NCBI GenBank assembly: GCA_002371375.1
Contig: DFIB01000093.1
Coordinates: 1-7,249, forward strand
Origin: Mageeibacillus sp. UBA3708
GTDB lineage: Bacteria > Bacillota > Clostridia > Saccharofermentanales > Saccharofermentanaceae
Direction: 5' to 3'
Length of the DNA stretch: 7,249 nucleotides
Below are positions 1 through 6,652 of the stretch, piece by piece (positions within the stretch are counted from its first letter, which is position 1; each line of letters begins with the position of its first letter). Under the pieces are notes generated by a model. It searched no databases. It was not told the origin of the DNA and saw only the letters and a list, made by a program, of their open reading frames with translations. The position numbers were made by a program, and so were the translations under genes.

Positions 1-883
1 TGCCGACAGGAGAGATAACTGCAGCTGTACCGCAGAGACCGCATTCCTTGAACTTGCCCTCGAAGATCTCGCTGAGGAGAACTTCTCTCTCTGTAACCTT
101 GAGGCCGAGATAATGCTCGCCTACGTAAACGAGGCTTCTTCTTGTGATCGAAGGCAGAATAGAACCGGACTTCGGAACAACGAGGTTGCCGTCCTGATCA
201 ACGAGCAGGATGTTAGCGCCGCCTGTCTCCTCGATCTTTGTTCTCGTAGCGGGATCAAGGTAGATATTCTCTGCAAATCCCTCGTTGTGAGCAGTAACGA
301 TAGCATGGAGGCTCATTGCATAGTTAAGGCCAGCCTTGATATGGCCTGTTCCTCTCGGTGCTGCCCTGTCGAAATCAGAGATCTTAACCCTGATAGGCTT
401 AACGCCGCCCTTGAAGTAAGGGCCTACGGGTGTAGCGAATACTCTGTACTGATAGTCATCAGCGGGCTTAACGCCGATAACGGGGTTGATACCGAAGATA
501 TAAGGTCTGAGATACAGAGAAGCGCCTGTACCGTAAGGAGGTACCCAGTCTGCATTTGCAGCAACTACCTGCTTGATGGAATCAAGGAACTGCTCCTTGG
601 GAAGCGGCGGGATCTCCAGTCTCTTTGCTGAATCGATAAGTCTGTCAGCGTTGAGGTCAGGTCTGAAAGTAACGATCCTGCCGTCCTTTGTTGTATAAGC
701 CTTAAGGCCTTCAAAAACGGTCTGTGCATACTGGAGAACGCCTGCGTCCTCGCTCATGACGATCATGTCGTCATCAATGAGGCCGCCCTTGTCCCATGCA
801 CCGTTCGTGTAATTAGCAACGTAACGCTTGTCGGTCTTCGTGTAACTGAATGTCAGATTAGACCAATCAATGTCTTTTTTCAT
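1..883 (-). CDS. ilvE: Branched-chain amino acid aminotransferase, C-terminus cut off by window edge
   Basis: This PLP-dependent class IV aminotransferase interconverts leucine, isoleucine and valine with their 2-keto acids, using 2-oxoglutarate/glutamate, in the cytoplasm. The frame gives 294 residues from ATG at 883 to the left edge without a stop. Family members are usually about 340-355 residues, so roughly 50 C-terminal residues are missing. Visible hallmarks are GVLQYAQTVFEGLKAY (residues 48-63), LYLRPYIFG (123-131), GTGHIKAGLNYA (178-189) with the expected PLP-binding lysine K183, the cofactor loop EETGGANI (218-225) and CGTAAVISPVG (284-294). The start is supported by a ribosome binding site 9 nt upstream and a near-consensus promoter in the 72-nt gap after galM, so the gene can be expressed independently. 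Valine codons are mostly GTT, a stronger bias than in the neighbouring genes, which hints at high expression. The family is sure; the split between branched-chain and other class IV substrates rests on overall resemblance. Confidence 0.93.
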   Translation of the reverse strand, partial: MKKDIDWSNLTFSYTKTDKRYVANYTNGAWDKGGLIDDDMIVMSEDAGVLQYAQTVFEGLKAYTTKDGRIVTFRPDLNADRLIDSAKRLEIPPLPKEQFLDSIKQVVAANADWVPPYGTGASLYLRPYIFGINPVIGVKPADDYQYRVFATPVGPYFKGGVKPIRVKISDFDRAAPRGTGHIKAGLNYAMSLHAIVTAHNEGFAENIYLDPATRTKIEETGGANILLVDQDGNLVVPKSGSILPSITRRSLVYVGEHYLGLKVTEREVLLSEIFEGKFKECGLCGTAAVISPVG

Positions 884-892
884 AAGAAAACA

Positions 893-898
893 CCTTCT
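893..898 (-). promoter_or_regulatory. Ribosome binding site of ilvE
   Basis: Reading the minus strand, AAAGAAGGTG (900 to 891) matches the anti-Shine-Dalgarno complement AAAGGAGGTG with one mismatch. Its AGAAGG core ends 9 nt before the ATG at 883. This fixes the ilvE start. Confidence 0.8.
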
Positions 899-921
899 TT
901 TCTTAAAAATATAATGTAAAG

Positions 922-950
922 ATTATAGTCTTATTTGCAGGATTTGTCAT
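922..950 (-). promoter_or_regulatory. Predicted sigma-A promoter of ilvE
   Basis: On the minus strand a -35 box ATGACA (950 to 945, five of six matches to TTGACA) is separated by exactly 17 bp from a perfect -10 box TATAAT (927 to 922). Transcription should begin near 915, giving a 5' leader of only about 30 nt. The -35 lies just after the galM stop codon, so the promoter occupies the galM-ilvE gap. The leader is too short to hold a T-box or an attenuator. A second TATAAT (954 to 949) lies further upstream without a good -35. Confidence 0.75.
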
Positions 951-955
951 TATAT

Positions 956-2074
956 TTATACAATGCCGAACTTATAACCGCATGCATGGTATTTGACTTC
1001 GCCGGCGCGGATAACGGGAGATACGAACTCCGGGATATTCACGCTGTTCGGGTACATCTGCGCTTCGAGGCATATCGCATCGTAAGGCTTGTACGGTATG
1101 TCACCCTTCTGATCTGTGCCGCCCAAGTGATTGCCTGCATAGATATGGATGCCCGGCATATCGGTATATACCTCCATCACCCTGCCGCTGTCAGGGTCCG
1201 TGACGCACGCCGCGAAATTATAACTCCCGTTATACCCGTTAATGCAGTAATTCTGATCAATGCCGCGGGACATGACCATCTGCGGGTCATCTGATGTTGT
1301 CAGCTGCGATATGAACGTATCCTTTCTGACGTCAAAATCAGTTCCCTCGACATCCATGTACTTCTCACAATTGCAGTTCGTCTCATCCTTGAGCGTCACC
1401 CTGTCACTGTTGATCATGATAAGATCAGTCTCAACCGAACCGCTGTTATGGCCGCCAAGGTTGAAATAAGCATGGTGTGTCGGTGCAAAGACGGTAGCCT
1501 TATCGGACACTGCTCTGTACAGGATCAGAAGTGTTCCGTCAACAAGCCACGAATAGATAACGGTGGCTTCGAGGTTGCCCGGGAATCCGCATGCACCGTC
1601 TTCTGACAGACATGTCAGCTCTACCGATTCACCGTCAGCTTCAGGGATTCCTGCAATTCCGCTTGCCTCTATGCAGTTGTCAGTCTCATCCTTGCTAATG
1701 ATCTCTCCTTTCCAGAACATGTTCTGGAAAGCGGGATTGCCGCTGTGCAGATTATTCTCACCGTCGTTCTGAGTAACCTTGTACTCAATACCGTCAATGG
1801 AGAATCTGGCATGTCTGATCCTGTTGGCGGAACGGCCCACGACTGCGCCGTGATTGCCGCCGTCGCGCATATATTCGTCAAGCCCTCTCATGCCAAGCAT
1901 GATATCAGCCATATTACCTTTACTGTCGGGAACTGACAGCGTCTCTATCCTTGCACCGTAAGTAATGACAGATACTTCCTTCCCGTCCGAGGACTTAATG
2001 ACAAATTTATATGACAGATCCTCATACCCGGAAGGATTGGATTTGGAAGGATAAGATTCTTTGGTTACTGACAT
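956..2074 (-). CDS. galM: Aldose 1-epimerase (galactose mutarotase family)
   Basis: This 372-residue protein of the GalM family would interconvert alpha and beta anomers of glucose, galactose or related aldoses in the cytoplasm. Family landmarks appear in order: GRSANRI (80-86) with R81 aligned to the substrate-binding arginine, NLHSG (108-112) with H110, APTHHAYFNLGG (197-208) with H201 as the expected catalytic acid, GIDQNYCING (271-280) with D273, and CLEAQMYPNSVN (335-346) with E338 as the catalytic base. The full residue set of characterised GalM proteins is therefore present, and the length is normal. The start has GGAG 9 nt upstream, and only 21 nt separate it from the ppk stop, so it is probably the last gene of the polyphosphate operon. 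No signal peptide is seen. The exact sugar cannot be told from sequence. A perfect 24-bp palindrome lies inside the gene and encodes part of AFQNMFWKG (residues 115-123). Confidence 0.9.
   Translation of the reverse strand: MSVTKESYPSKSNPSGYEDLSYKFVIKSSDGKEVSVITYGARIETLSVPDSKGNMADIMLGMRGLDEYMRDGGNHGAVVGRSANRIRHARFSIDGIEYKVTQNDGENNLHSGNPAFQNMFWKGEIISKDETDNCIEASGIAGIPEADGESVELTCLSEDGACGFPGNLEATVIYSWLVDGTLLILYRAVSDKATVFAPTHHAYFNLGGHNSGSVETDLIMINSDRVTLKDETNCNCEKYMDVEGTDFDVRKDTFISQLTTSDDPQMVMSRGIDQNYCINGYNGSYNFAACVTDPDSGRVMEVYTDMPGIHIYAGNHLGGTDQKGDIPYKPYDAICLEAQMYPNSVNIPEFVSPVIRAGEVKYHACGYKFGIV
1708..1731. repeat. Perfect 24-bp palindrome inside galM
   Basis: The left arm CTTTCCAGAACA is followed directly by its exact reverse complement TGTTCTGGAAAG, with no spacer and no mismatch. 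It codes for residues in AFQNMFWKG of GalM. As RNA it could form a stem of about 10 bp with a 4-nt loop. No T-run follows on either strand, so it does not look like an intrinsic terminator. Its function is unknown. Confidence 0.9.
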
Positions 2075-2083
2075 TGTATTGAT

Positions 2084-2087
2084 CTCC
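2084..2087 (-). promoter_or_regulatory. Ribosome binding site of galM
   Basis: GGAG on the minus strand (2087 to 2084) lies 9 nt before the ATG at 2074, within the 21-nt gap after the ppk stop. It supports that start codon and reinitiation or coupled translation from ppk. Confidence 0.7.
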
Positions 2088-2095
2088 AGACGTTA

Positions 2096-4426
2096 TTAAT
2101 TCTCACTGTGCTCAGCCGGAACGAAAGCGGTATTGTCCACCATCTCTCTGAACTTGATCTCCGCCGCCTCATCGGCAAGCCTGATAAGCTCCTCCTGACT
2201 GTCGAGTTTTATCTTACCACGAAGGTCAAGTTTGTGATATGTTCCGTCAATATCAAGAATATGAGCCCTGACGGTATCCTCAAGTTCGACCTCGATTATC
2301 TCCATTACACGCTTCCTGCAGTCGGGATCCTCCACCGGGAACATCAATTCCACACGCCTGTTGAGATTCCTGGGCATCCAGTCGGCAGAAGCCATATACA
2401 GATCCTCATGCCCTTCGTTGTAGAAATAGAATATCCTTGAATGCTCGAGGAATCTTCCCGTAATAGATCTAACTGTAATATTGTCGCTCATTCCGGGAAT
2501 GCCTGCCCTGAGGCAGCAGATCCCGCGGACGATCAGGTCGATCTTGACACCTGCCTTGGAAGCGTTATAGAGTTCCTTGATTATCACACCGTCTACCAGT
2601 GAATTTATCTTTGCAATGATACGCGCCTTCTTGCCGGCCTTGGCATTATCACTCTCGCGGCGTATCTTCTTGATGAAGTAATCCTTCATCCACAACGGTG
2701 CCGGAATAAGTCTGCGCCATGTCTGAGGGATCGAATAGCCCGACAGCATGTTGAAGAACTCAGATGCGTCCTCGCCGAAGCTCTCTGACGCTGTAAAAAG
2801 TCCCACATCCGTGTAGATCTTGGCAGTGATATCGTTATAGTTGCCTGTACCCAGGTGCAGATATCTCCTGATGCCGTCCTCCTCACGTCTTACAACAAGC
2901 GTTATCTTGCTGTGGGTCTTGAGTCCCACGAGACCGTAGATTACGTGACATCCCGCCTTCTCGAGCATCCTTGCCCAGTTGATATTGTTCTCCTCATCGA
3001 ACCTGGCCTTGAGCTCAACGAGTACCATAACCTGCTTGCCGTTCCTGGCAGCCTCCAGGAGAGATGCGATGATCGGAGACTTGGAAGATACTCTGTACAG
3101 AGTCTGCTTGATGGCAAGAACGTTCGGATCCACCGACGCCTGCCTTACGAATTCCAGCACGGGATCGAAGCTCTCATACGGGTGATGGACGAGCCTGTCT
3201 TTCGCTCTTATCTGCGCGAAAATATCGCTCAGGTCCTCATCAAACATCGCCGGTCTGGCAGGAACATGGTTCTTGTAGCACAGCTCCGGATGAATCTCCT
3301 CACAGGCCGAATAGATCTTAAAAAGGAACGTCAGGTCGATGGGACCGTTAACGCTGAAAATGTCCTTCTTGCTTATCTTAAGCTCCGACGTGATGAAGTC
3401 GAGTATCGCAGGCTCCATATCGTCCTGTATCTCGAGTCTGATGATCTCGCCGAACCTTCTCCTTCTCACCTGCTCTTCAATCTCCTTGAGCAGGTCTTCC
3501 GCCTCATCCTCATCGATGTCGAGATCGGCATTACGCATGATCCTGTAGCATCCTGAAGCGATGACAGTCTCGCCGAAGAACAAAGAATCGAGATTGCCCT
3601 GTATGATCTGCTCAATGGGCACGAACACAAGACCTTCAGACGATTCGATCTTCAGCATTCTCGGAACGACCGTCGGGATCTGCAGTGTGGCAAACACGAT
3701 ATCGTCACGATTCTCCGGCTTGTCCTGAGTCTTGCCGGCCGCATCGACGATCCCGTGTTCGGCCGACAGCTCGTTATTATTCTCGAGCATTACGCAGAGA
3801 TTGAGCATTCTGTTGTATATCAGCGGGAACGGCCTTGATGCGTCAACTGCCATCGGCGTCAGGATCGGATAGAGCACCGTCTTGAAATACTCGTCAGCGA
3901 CAGCCTTGGACGCTTCGTCCAGCTCACTGTATTCCATCAGGAATATCTTCTCGTTCTTAAGTGAAGGAACTAGCGATCTGTTATATGTGGAATACATCAT
4001 TGCCATTGATGATCTGGTCTTCTCATCTATCCTTCTGAGCTGCTCGCTCACGGTAAACCCTGCGATGTCACGTTCCGCGAAGTTCACGCTCTGCATGTCG
4101 CGGAGAGATGCAACTCTTACTATATAGAATTCATCAAGATTCGAGCATGTGATCGCCAGGAATTTGATCCTCTCAAGGAGAGGATTTTTGGTATCTCTTG
4201 CCTCGTGAAGGATCCTGTCATTGAATTCCAGCCACGACAGTTCGCGGTTAAAGAACATGTTATTGCCGCTCAGGAATGAATCATACGTGACAGCATCCGA
4301 AGCGGAAGCAACCTCCTTCTTAGCCGCAAGTTTCTTCGCTGCCGGCTTCTTAGCTGCCGGCTTCTTTGTCGTCTTCTTGGATACCGCCTTCTTTGCGTCT
4401 GTTTTCTTGTCTTTTTTTGTAGCCAC
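2096..4426 (-). CDS. ppk: Polyphosphate kinase 1 with a lysine-rich N-terminal tail
   Basis: Ppk1 transfers the gamma phosphate of ATP onto inorganic polyphosphate, reversibly, through a phosphohistidine. The 776-residue protein has the full domain order: N domain from FFNRELSWLEFN (58-69), middle domain (about 165-380, including the charged stretch 301-333), and two phospholipase-D-like C domains (about 385-555 and 560-735). The autophosphorylated histidine is H524 in YLHLGTGNYN (522-531) and the second catalytic histidine is H662 in FLEHSRIF (659-666). R445 in QTLYRV and R475 in KARFDEENN match the ATP/polyphosphate-binding arginines. The body is intact and should be active. The oddity is residues 1-37, which contain 16 lysines and PAAKK repeats before the normal domain start near 57. 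Translation starts at GTG 4426, with AAGGAG 12 nt upstream inside the end of ppx; only 2 nt separate it from the ppx stop, suggesting translational coupling. An alternative start at M57 would remove the tail but lacks a comparable context. Confidence 0.96.
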   Translation of the reverse strand: MATKKDKKTDAKKAVSKKTTKKPAAKKPAAKKLAAKKEVASASDAVTYDSFLSGNNMFFNRELSWLEFNDRILHEARDTKNPLLERIKFLAITCSNLDEFYIVRVASLRDMQSVNFAERDIAGFTVSEQLRRIDEKTRSSMAMMYSTYNRSLVPSLKNEKIFLMEYSELDEASKAVADEYFKTVLYPILTPMAVDASRPFPLIYNRMLNLCVMLENNNELSAEHGIVDAAGKTQDKPENRDDIVFATLQIPTVVPRMLKIESSEGLVFVPIEQIIQGNLDSLFFGETVIASGCYRIMRNADLDIDEDEAEDLLKEIEEQVRRRRFGEIIRLEIQDDMEPAILDFITSELKISKKDIFSVNGPIDLTFLFKIYSACEEIHPELCYKNHVPARPAMFDEDLSDIFAQIRAKDRLVHHPYESFDPVLEFVRQASVDPNVLAIKQTLYRVSSKSPIIASLLEAARNGKQVMVLVELKARFDEENNINWARMLEKAGCHVIYGLVGLKTHSKITLVVRREEDGIRRYLHLGTGNYNDITAKIYTDVGLFTASESFGEDASEFFNMLSGYSIPQTWRRLIPAPLWMKDYFIKKIRRESDNAKAGKKARIIAKINSLVDGVIIKELYNASKAGVKIDLIVRGICCLRAGIPGMSDNITVRSITGRFLEHSRIFYFYNEGHEDLYMASADWMPRNLNRRVELMFPVEDPDCRKRVMEIIEVELEDTVRAHILDIDGTYHKLDLRGKIKLDSQEELIRLADEAAEIKFREMVDNTAFVPAEHSEN
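4322..4366 (-). repeat. 15-bp tandem repeat encoding KK(P/L)AA units in Ppk
   Basis: Three consecutive 15-bp units encode KKPAA, KKPAA and KKLAA (Ppk residues 21-35), followed by a further KK. Two units share the exact 14-mer GCTGCCGGCTTCTT on the plus strand (4338-4351 and 4353-4366), and the third is degenerate. This looks like a small in-frame expansion that can change length by whole repeat units without breaking the gene. Confidence 0.8.
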
Positions 4427-4428
4427 GG

Positions 4429-5964
4429 TTATACCTGTCTCCTTATTCTGAGTCTTGTGCCGATTCCCATTACATCCTCGAAGAGGTCACATCTGTGTTC
4501 GAATGCCCACTCCTCGAAAGACATATCGCTCTTCGCCTCACATGATATGTGAAGCCTGTCGGGATGGAGCACCACTGACATCGACTTGATCTTCTCAGTA
4601 TGCGAAGCATCAAGGCTGTCCGCGATCCTCAATATGGCAGTCAGCTTGGATATCGTTACCTTCTTGTGTGAAGGAAGATTGCGGTAGTAATAATTATCGT
4701 ATGGTGAATCCTGCGGATAGAGCCTGACGACGTATGCGATCGTATCAAGCTCATCCGTATTGAGTCCGATGAGATCAGTATATTCGATCAGCGAGAAAGC
4801 TGCCTCATTATGATCCTTGGCCTTGACGAACTTGCCTATCTCATGGAGTATTGCAGCAAGCTGCAAAAGCAGTCTGTCACGTCCCTCAAGTCCTGCTATC
4901 TTCTGACAGCAGTCAAATATCTGAAGCGCCGCGGACTCAACGAATTCGATGTGCTTTTTATCGCATCTGTATCTCTTTGCAAGGTTCCTCGCACCGGAAA
5001 TGAGATCCTGCGAAGGCTTCATAACGAGGTGCAGTCCGAACTTCTCATGGCAATAGCTGAACATGACTCCATCAGACAGGGACGCATGCGGCAGATACAC
5101 ATGATCGACACCTGTGTACTCCAGCATATCCTTGATGATCATGGTCACGGGAAGGAGCAAGGGAGCCACATGCGCAGGGATCGAATCATTAAGCGTGAGA
5201 TCCGACGGTCTTGTCCTCAGAAGATAATGATAGACCTTCATGAACTGCTCCTTGGCGAGGGAACATTCGGCAAAGGGATCGAATCCCGCCAGCTTCCTGA
5301 TGAAGCTCATCTCTCCGGAGAAAGCGATAAGATGCTTATATGTAATGCCCTTAGGCTCTACTGCGTGATAATCATTGAGATCCTGCGCGATGAATTCCTC
5401 AAGAACATCACCGTAATGCGACGTCCTGTTCTGCAGTGTCGACAGCATCCCGGAGATCCTTAATGACCCGAGGACCATGTTCTGACTGAAGATGAATTCA
5501 GACTTATCATAAACGGTCGCCTGCATCGAACCCGATCCGATATCGAGCAGCATCGTGCCTTCGGCTATCATCTTATCGAAGTCAGGATAACTCTCCCTGA
5601 CGGCAAGGTTCTGGTAATAGCATTCCATCGAATTATCGAGGATCTCGATCTTGAATCCGGTCCTCGCCCTGATCTGTTCGAGAACGACATCCCTGTTGCC
5701 CGCATCCCTGAACGTGCTCGTGGCAACGCAGATGACATGAGATACTTTATACTCCTTACACTTCAGATCGAAAGCATCCAGGCAGGTACACAATTCATTT
5801 ACCTGCTCAGCGGGAATGATGCCGTGAACACTCTTGGCACCTATGGTCGTGAACTTACGGACAGTCTCTATTGTCTTTGGAACACCCTTTGTATTGATCT
5901 CAAAAATCTTAAGTCGTGCCGTCAGTGAACCGACATCTATAACGGCAATGAGTTTCTTAGCCAT
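4429..5964 (-). CDS. ppx: Exopolyphosphatase / Ppx-GppA family protein with C-terminal HD-like domain, divergent active site
   Basis: Members of this ASKHA-fold family release phosphate from polyphosphate ends or convert pppGpp to ppGpp. The 511-residue length matches long-form Ppx (about 500-513). Landmarks are AVIDVGSLTARLKI (7-20, phosphate-1 loop), VATSTFRDAGN (80-90), EILDNSMECYY (107-117, region of the catalytic glutamate), LLDIGSGSMQATV (139-151, phosphate-2 loop), LGSLRISGM (165-173) and ASLSDGVMF (294-302). The C-terminal half is the HD-like domain: AAILHEIGKF (370-379, His-Glu as in several Ppx proteins) and ILRIADSLDASH (444-455). The loops differ from the usual GGGSTE and GxEEA forms: GSGSMQ replaces the former, and only one acidic residue (E114) remains in the latter. 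I recall similar GSGSxQ loops in other clostridial Ppx-like proteins, so this may be a lineage form rather than decay. The ATG at 5964 has GAGG 5 nt upstream. Placement directly before ppk favours polyphosphate over pppGpp as the ligand, but hydrolytic activity is not assured. Confidence 0.88.
   Translation of the reverse strand: MAKKLIAVIDVGSLTARLKIFEINTKGVPKTIETVRKFTTIGAKSVHGIIPAEQVNELCTCLDAFDLKCKEYKVSHVICVATSTFRDAGNRDVVLEQIRARTGFKIEILDNSMECYYQNLAVRESYPDFDKMIAEGTMLLDIGSGSMQATVYDKSEFIFSQNMVLGSLRISGMLSTLQNRTSHYGDVLEEFIAQDLNDYHAVEPKGITYKHLIAFSGEMSFIRKLAGFDPFAECSLAKEQFMKVYHYLLRTRPSDLTLNDSIPAHVAPLLLPVTMIIKDMLEYTGVDHVYLPHASLSDGVMFSYCHEKFGLHLVMKPSQDLISGARNLAKRYRCDKKHIEFVESAALQIFDCCQKIAGLEGRDRLLLQLAAILHEIGKFVKAKDHNEAAFSLIEYTDLIGLNTDELDTIAYVVRLYPQDSPYDNYYYRNLPSHKKVTISKLTAILRIADSLDASHTEKIKSMSVVLHPDRLHISCEAKSDMSFEEWAFEHRCDLFEDVMGIGTRLRIRRQV
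4439..4444 (-). promoter_or_regulatory. Ribosome binding site of ppk, inside the ppx coding sequence
   Basis: AAGGAG (4444 to 4439) is a full-strength Shine-Dalgarno core, but it sits 12 nt before the GTG at 4426, longer than the usual 5-9. It overlaps the last codons of ppx, so ribosomes finishing ppx would pass directly over it. This is consistent with coupled expression of the polyphosphate-degrading or sensing protein and the kinase. Confidence 0.65.
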
Positions 5965-5969
5965 ATGGA

Positions 5970-5973
5970 CCTC
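5970..5973 (-). promoter_or_regulatory. Ribosome binding site of ppx
   Basis: GAGG within CGAGGT on the minus strand ends 5 nt before the ATG at 5964. The spacing is short but acceptable and supports this start. Confidence 0.6.
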
Positions 5974-5996
5974 GTGGATAAATAACTTATGGAGCT

Positions 5997-6026
5997 ATTA
6001 TATCACAACAGTCCTTTATCAGTCAG
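5997..6026 (-). promoter_or_regulatory. Possible internal promoter for ppx-ppk-galM
   Basis: On the minus strand a perfect -10 TATAAT (6002 to 5997) is preceded by TGA, giving an extended -10 TGnTATAAT. A weak -35 CTGACT (6026 to 6021, four of six matches) lies 18 bp upstream. The TG of the extended -10 is part of the TGA stop codon of the upstream esterase gene. Transcription would start near 5990, about 25 nt before the ppx ATG. It could let the polyphosphate genes be expressed apart from the two upstream genes. Confidence 0.45.
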
Positions 6027-6650
6027 ATACTTATATATTGCTTCACCAAGCTTACGCTGGCCTTCCCTGTCAAGGTGTAGCGAGTCTTCCCTGCTAACTT
6101 CAACATAGTCGGCAGCATCCATAAACATTACCTTGTATGAATCGGCAAGAGCCTTGTATGCAGGCGCCAGCCCCTTTGCGATCTCGGCAGCCGTAATGTC
6201 GAACTTATCAGCAAACTTCGAAGTCACTATCCCGCTTGTAATGCGCGGCGGTGCGACGAGCAGAATCTTCATCCTGTCATCCATCCTGAACCTGTTATAG
6301 GACAGCACGCTCTCGAGCATGAGCTTCATCTCATCTGCGATATCGCCTGCAGAGTAACGGAACTTGCTCTTCAGGTCATTTGATCCGAGCATGATTATCA
6401 TGATGTCGAGAGGCTTATGGCTCTCAACACAGGGGATGACGTAGTTAAGGCCGTTCTTCCAGCCTTTCGTAGGGTCATCGGTGGCAATCGTCCTACCGTT
6501 CTGCCCCTCTTCGATTATTACCGCCCCCGGGCCGGCAAGACTGCCGAGCACGCCCGTCCATCTGGTCTCTTCATCAAATCTGTTATATGTAACCGGGTCA
6601 TATCCCCATGTCAGCGAATCGCCGTAACAAAGAATCCTTGTCCTGCTCAT
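6003..6650 (-). CDS. SGNH/GDSL hydrolase, arylesterase / acyltransferase-like
   Basis: This serine esterase of the SGNH fold would cleave, or transfer acyl groups among, small carboxylic esters. With the start chosen here it has 215 residues. The blocks are complete: ILCYGDSLTWGYDP (6-19) with nucleophile S12, EEGQNGRT (47-54) with oxyanion glycine G52, IIMLGSNDLK (85-94) with N91, and DSLHLD (189-194) with D189 and H192. From memory, spacing and wording (GDSLTWG, RWTGVL, EEG, PLD-IIMLG-ND-K) resemble the Mycobacterium smegmatis arylesterase/acyltransferase MsAcT closely. No signal peptide or membrane segment is seen, so it should be cytoplasmic. GTG at 6656 is in frame but lies inside the GAGGTG ribosome binding sequence, so ATG 6650 is preferred. 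The stop of the HD-GYP gene lies 9 nt upstream, indicating an operon. The natural substrate is unknown; a sugar or small acyl ester is a guess. Confidence 0.87.
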   Translation of the reverse strand: MSRTRILCYGDSLTWGYDPVTYNRFDEETRWTGVLGSLAGPGAVIIEEGQNGRTIATDDPTKGWKNGLNYVIPCVESHKPLDIMIIMLGSNDLKSKFRYSAGDIADEMKLMLESVLSYNRFRMDDRMKILLVAPPRITSGIVTSKFADKFDITAAEIAKGLAPAYKALADSYKVMFMDAADYVEVSREDSLHLDREGQRKLGEAIYKYLTDKGLL

Positions 6651-6652
6651 AA

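Noticed and set aside
113..631. Plus-strand open frame of 172 codons opposite ilvE
   Set aside because: The minus strand encodes an unmistakable aminotransferase across the whole stretch, including the PLP lysine, so this is a shadow frame.
949..954. Second TATAAT upstream of ilvE as a separate promoter
   Set aside because: The matching -35 position (972-977, TTATAA on the minus strand) fits the consensus poorly, whereas the downstream pair is nearly perfect.
1708..1731. The galM palindrome read as an intrinsic terminator
   Set aside because: No T-run follows the hairpin on either strand and it lies in the middle of an intact gene.
2855..3556. Plus-strand open frame of 233 codons opposite ppk
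   Set aside because: It lies fully antisense to the highly conserved catalytic and middle domains of Ppk, shows no recognisable motif, and is explained by the codon pattern of the real gene.
4167..4189. Hairpin with 8-bp arms (ATCCTCTC / GAGAGGAT, 3-nt loop) followed by four T residues on the plus strand, terminator-like
   Set aside because: It points against all genes in the window and lies within the conserved NPLLERIKFL coding segment of ppk. No plus-strand transcript is otherwise suggested, so it is probably coincidental, though it could end antisense RNA.
4810..5463. Plus-strand open frame of 217 codons opposite ppx
   Set aside because: It is antisense to conserved Ppx sequence, its protein resembles no family I know, and it has no supporting gene context.
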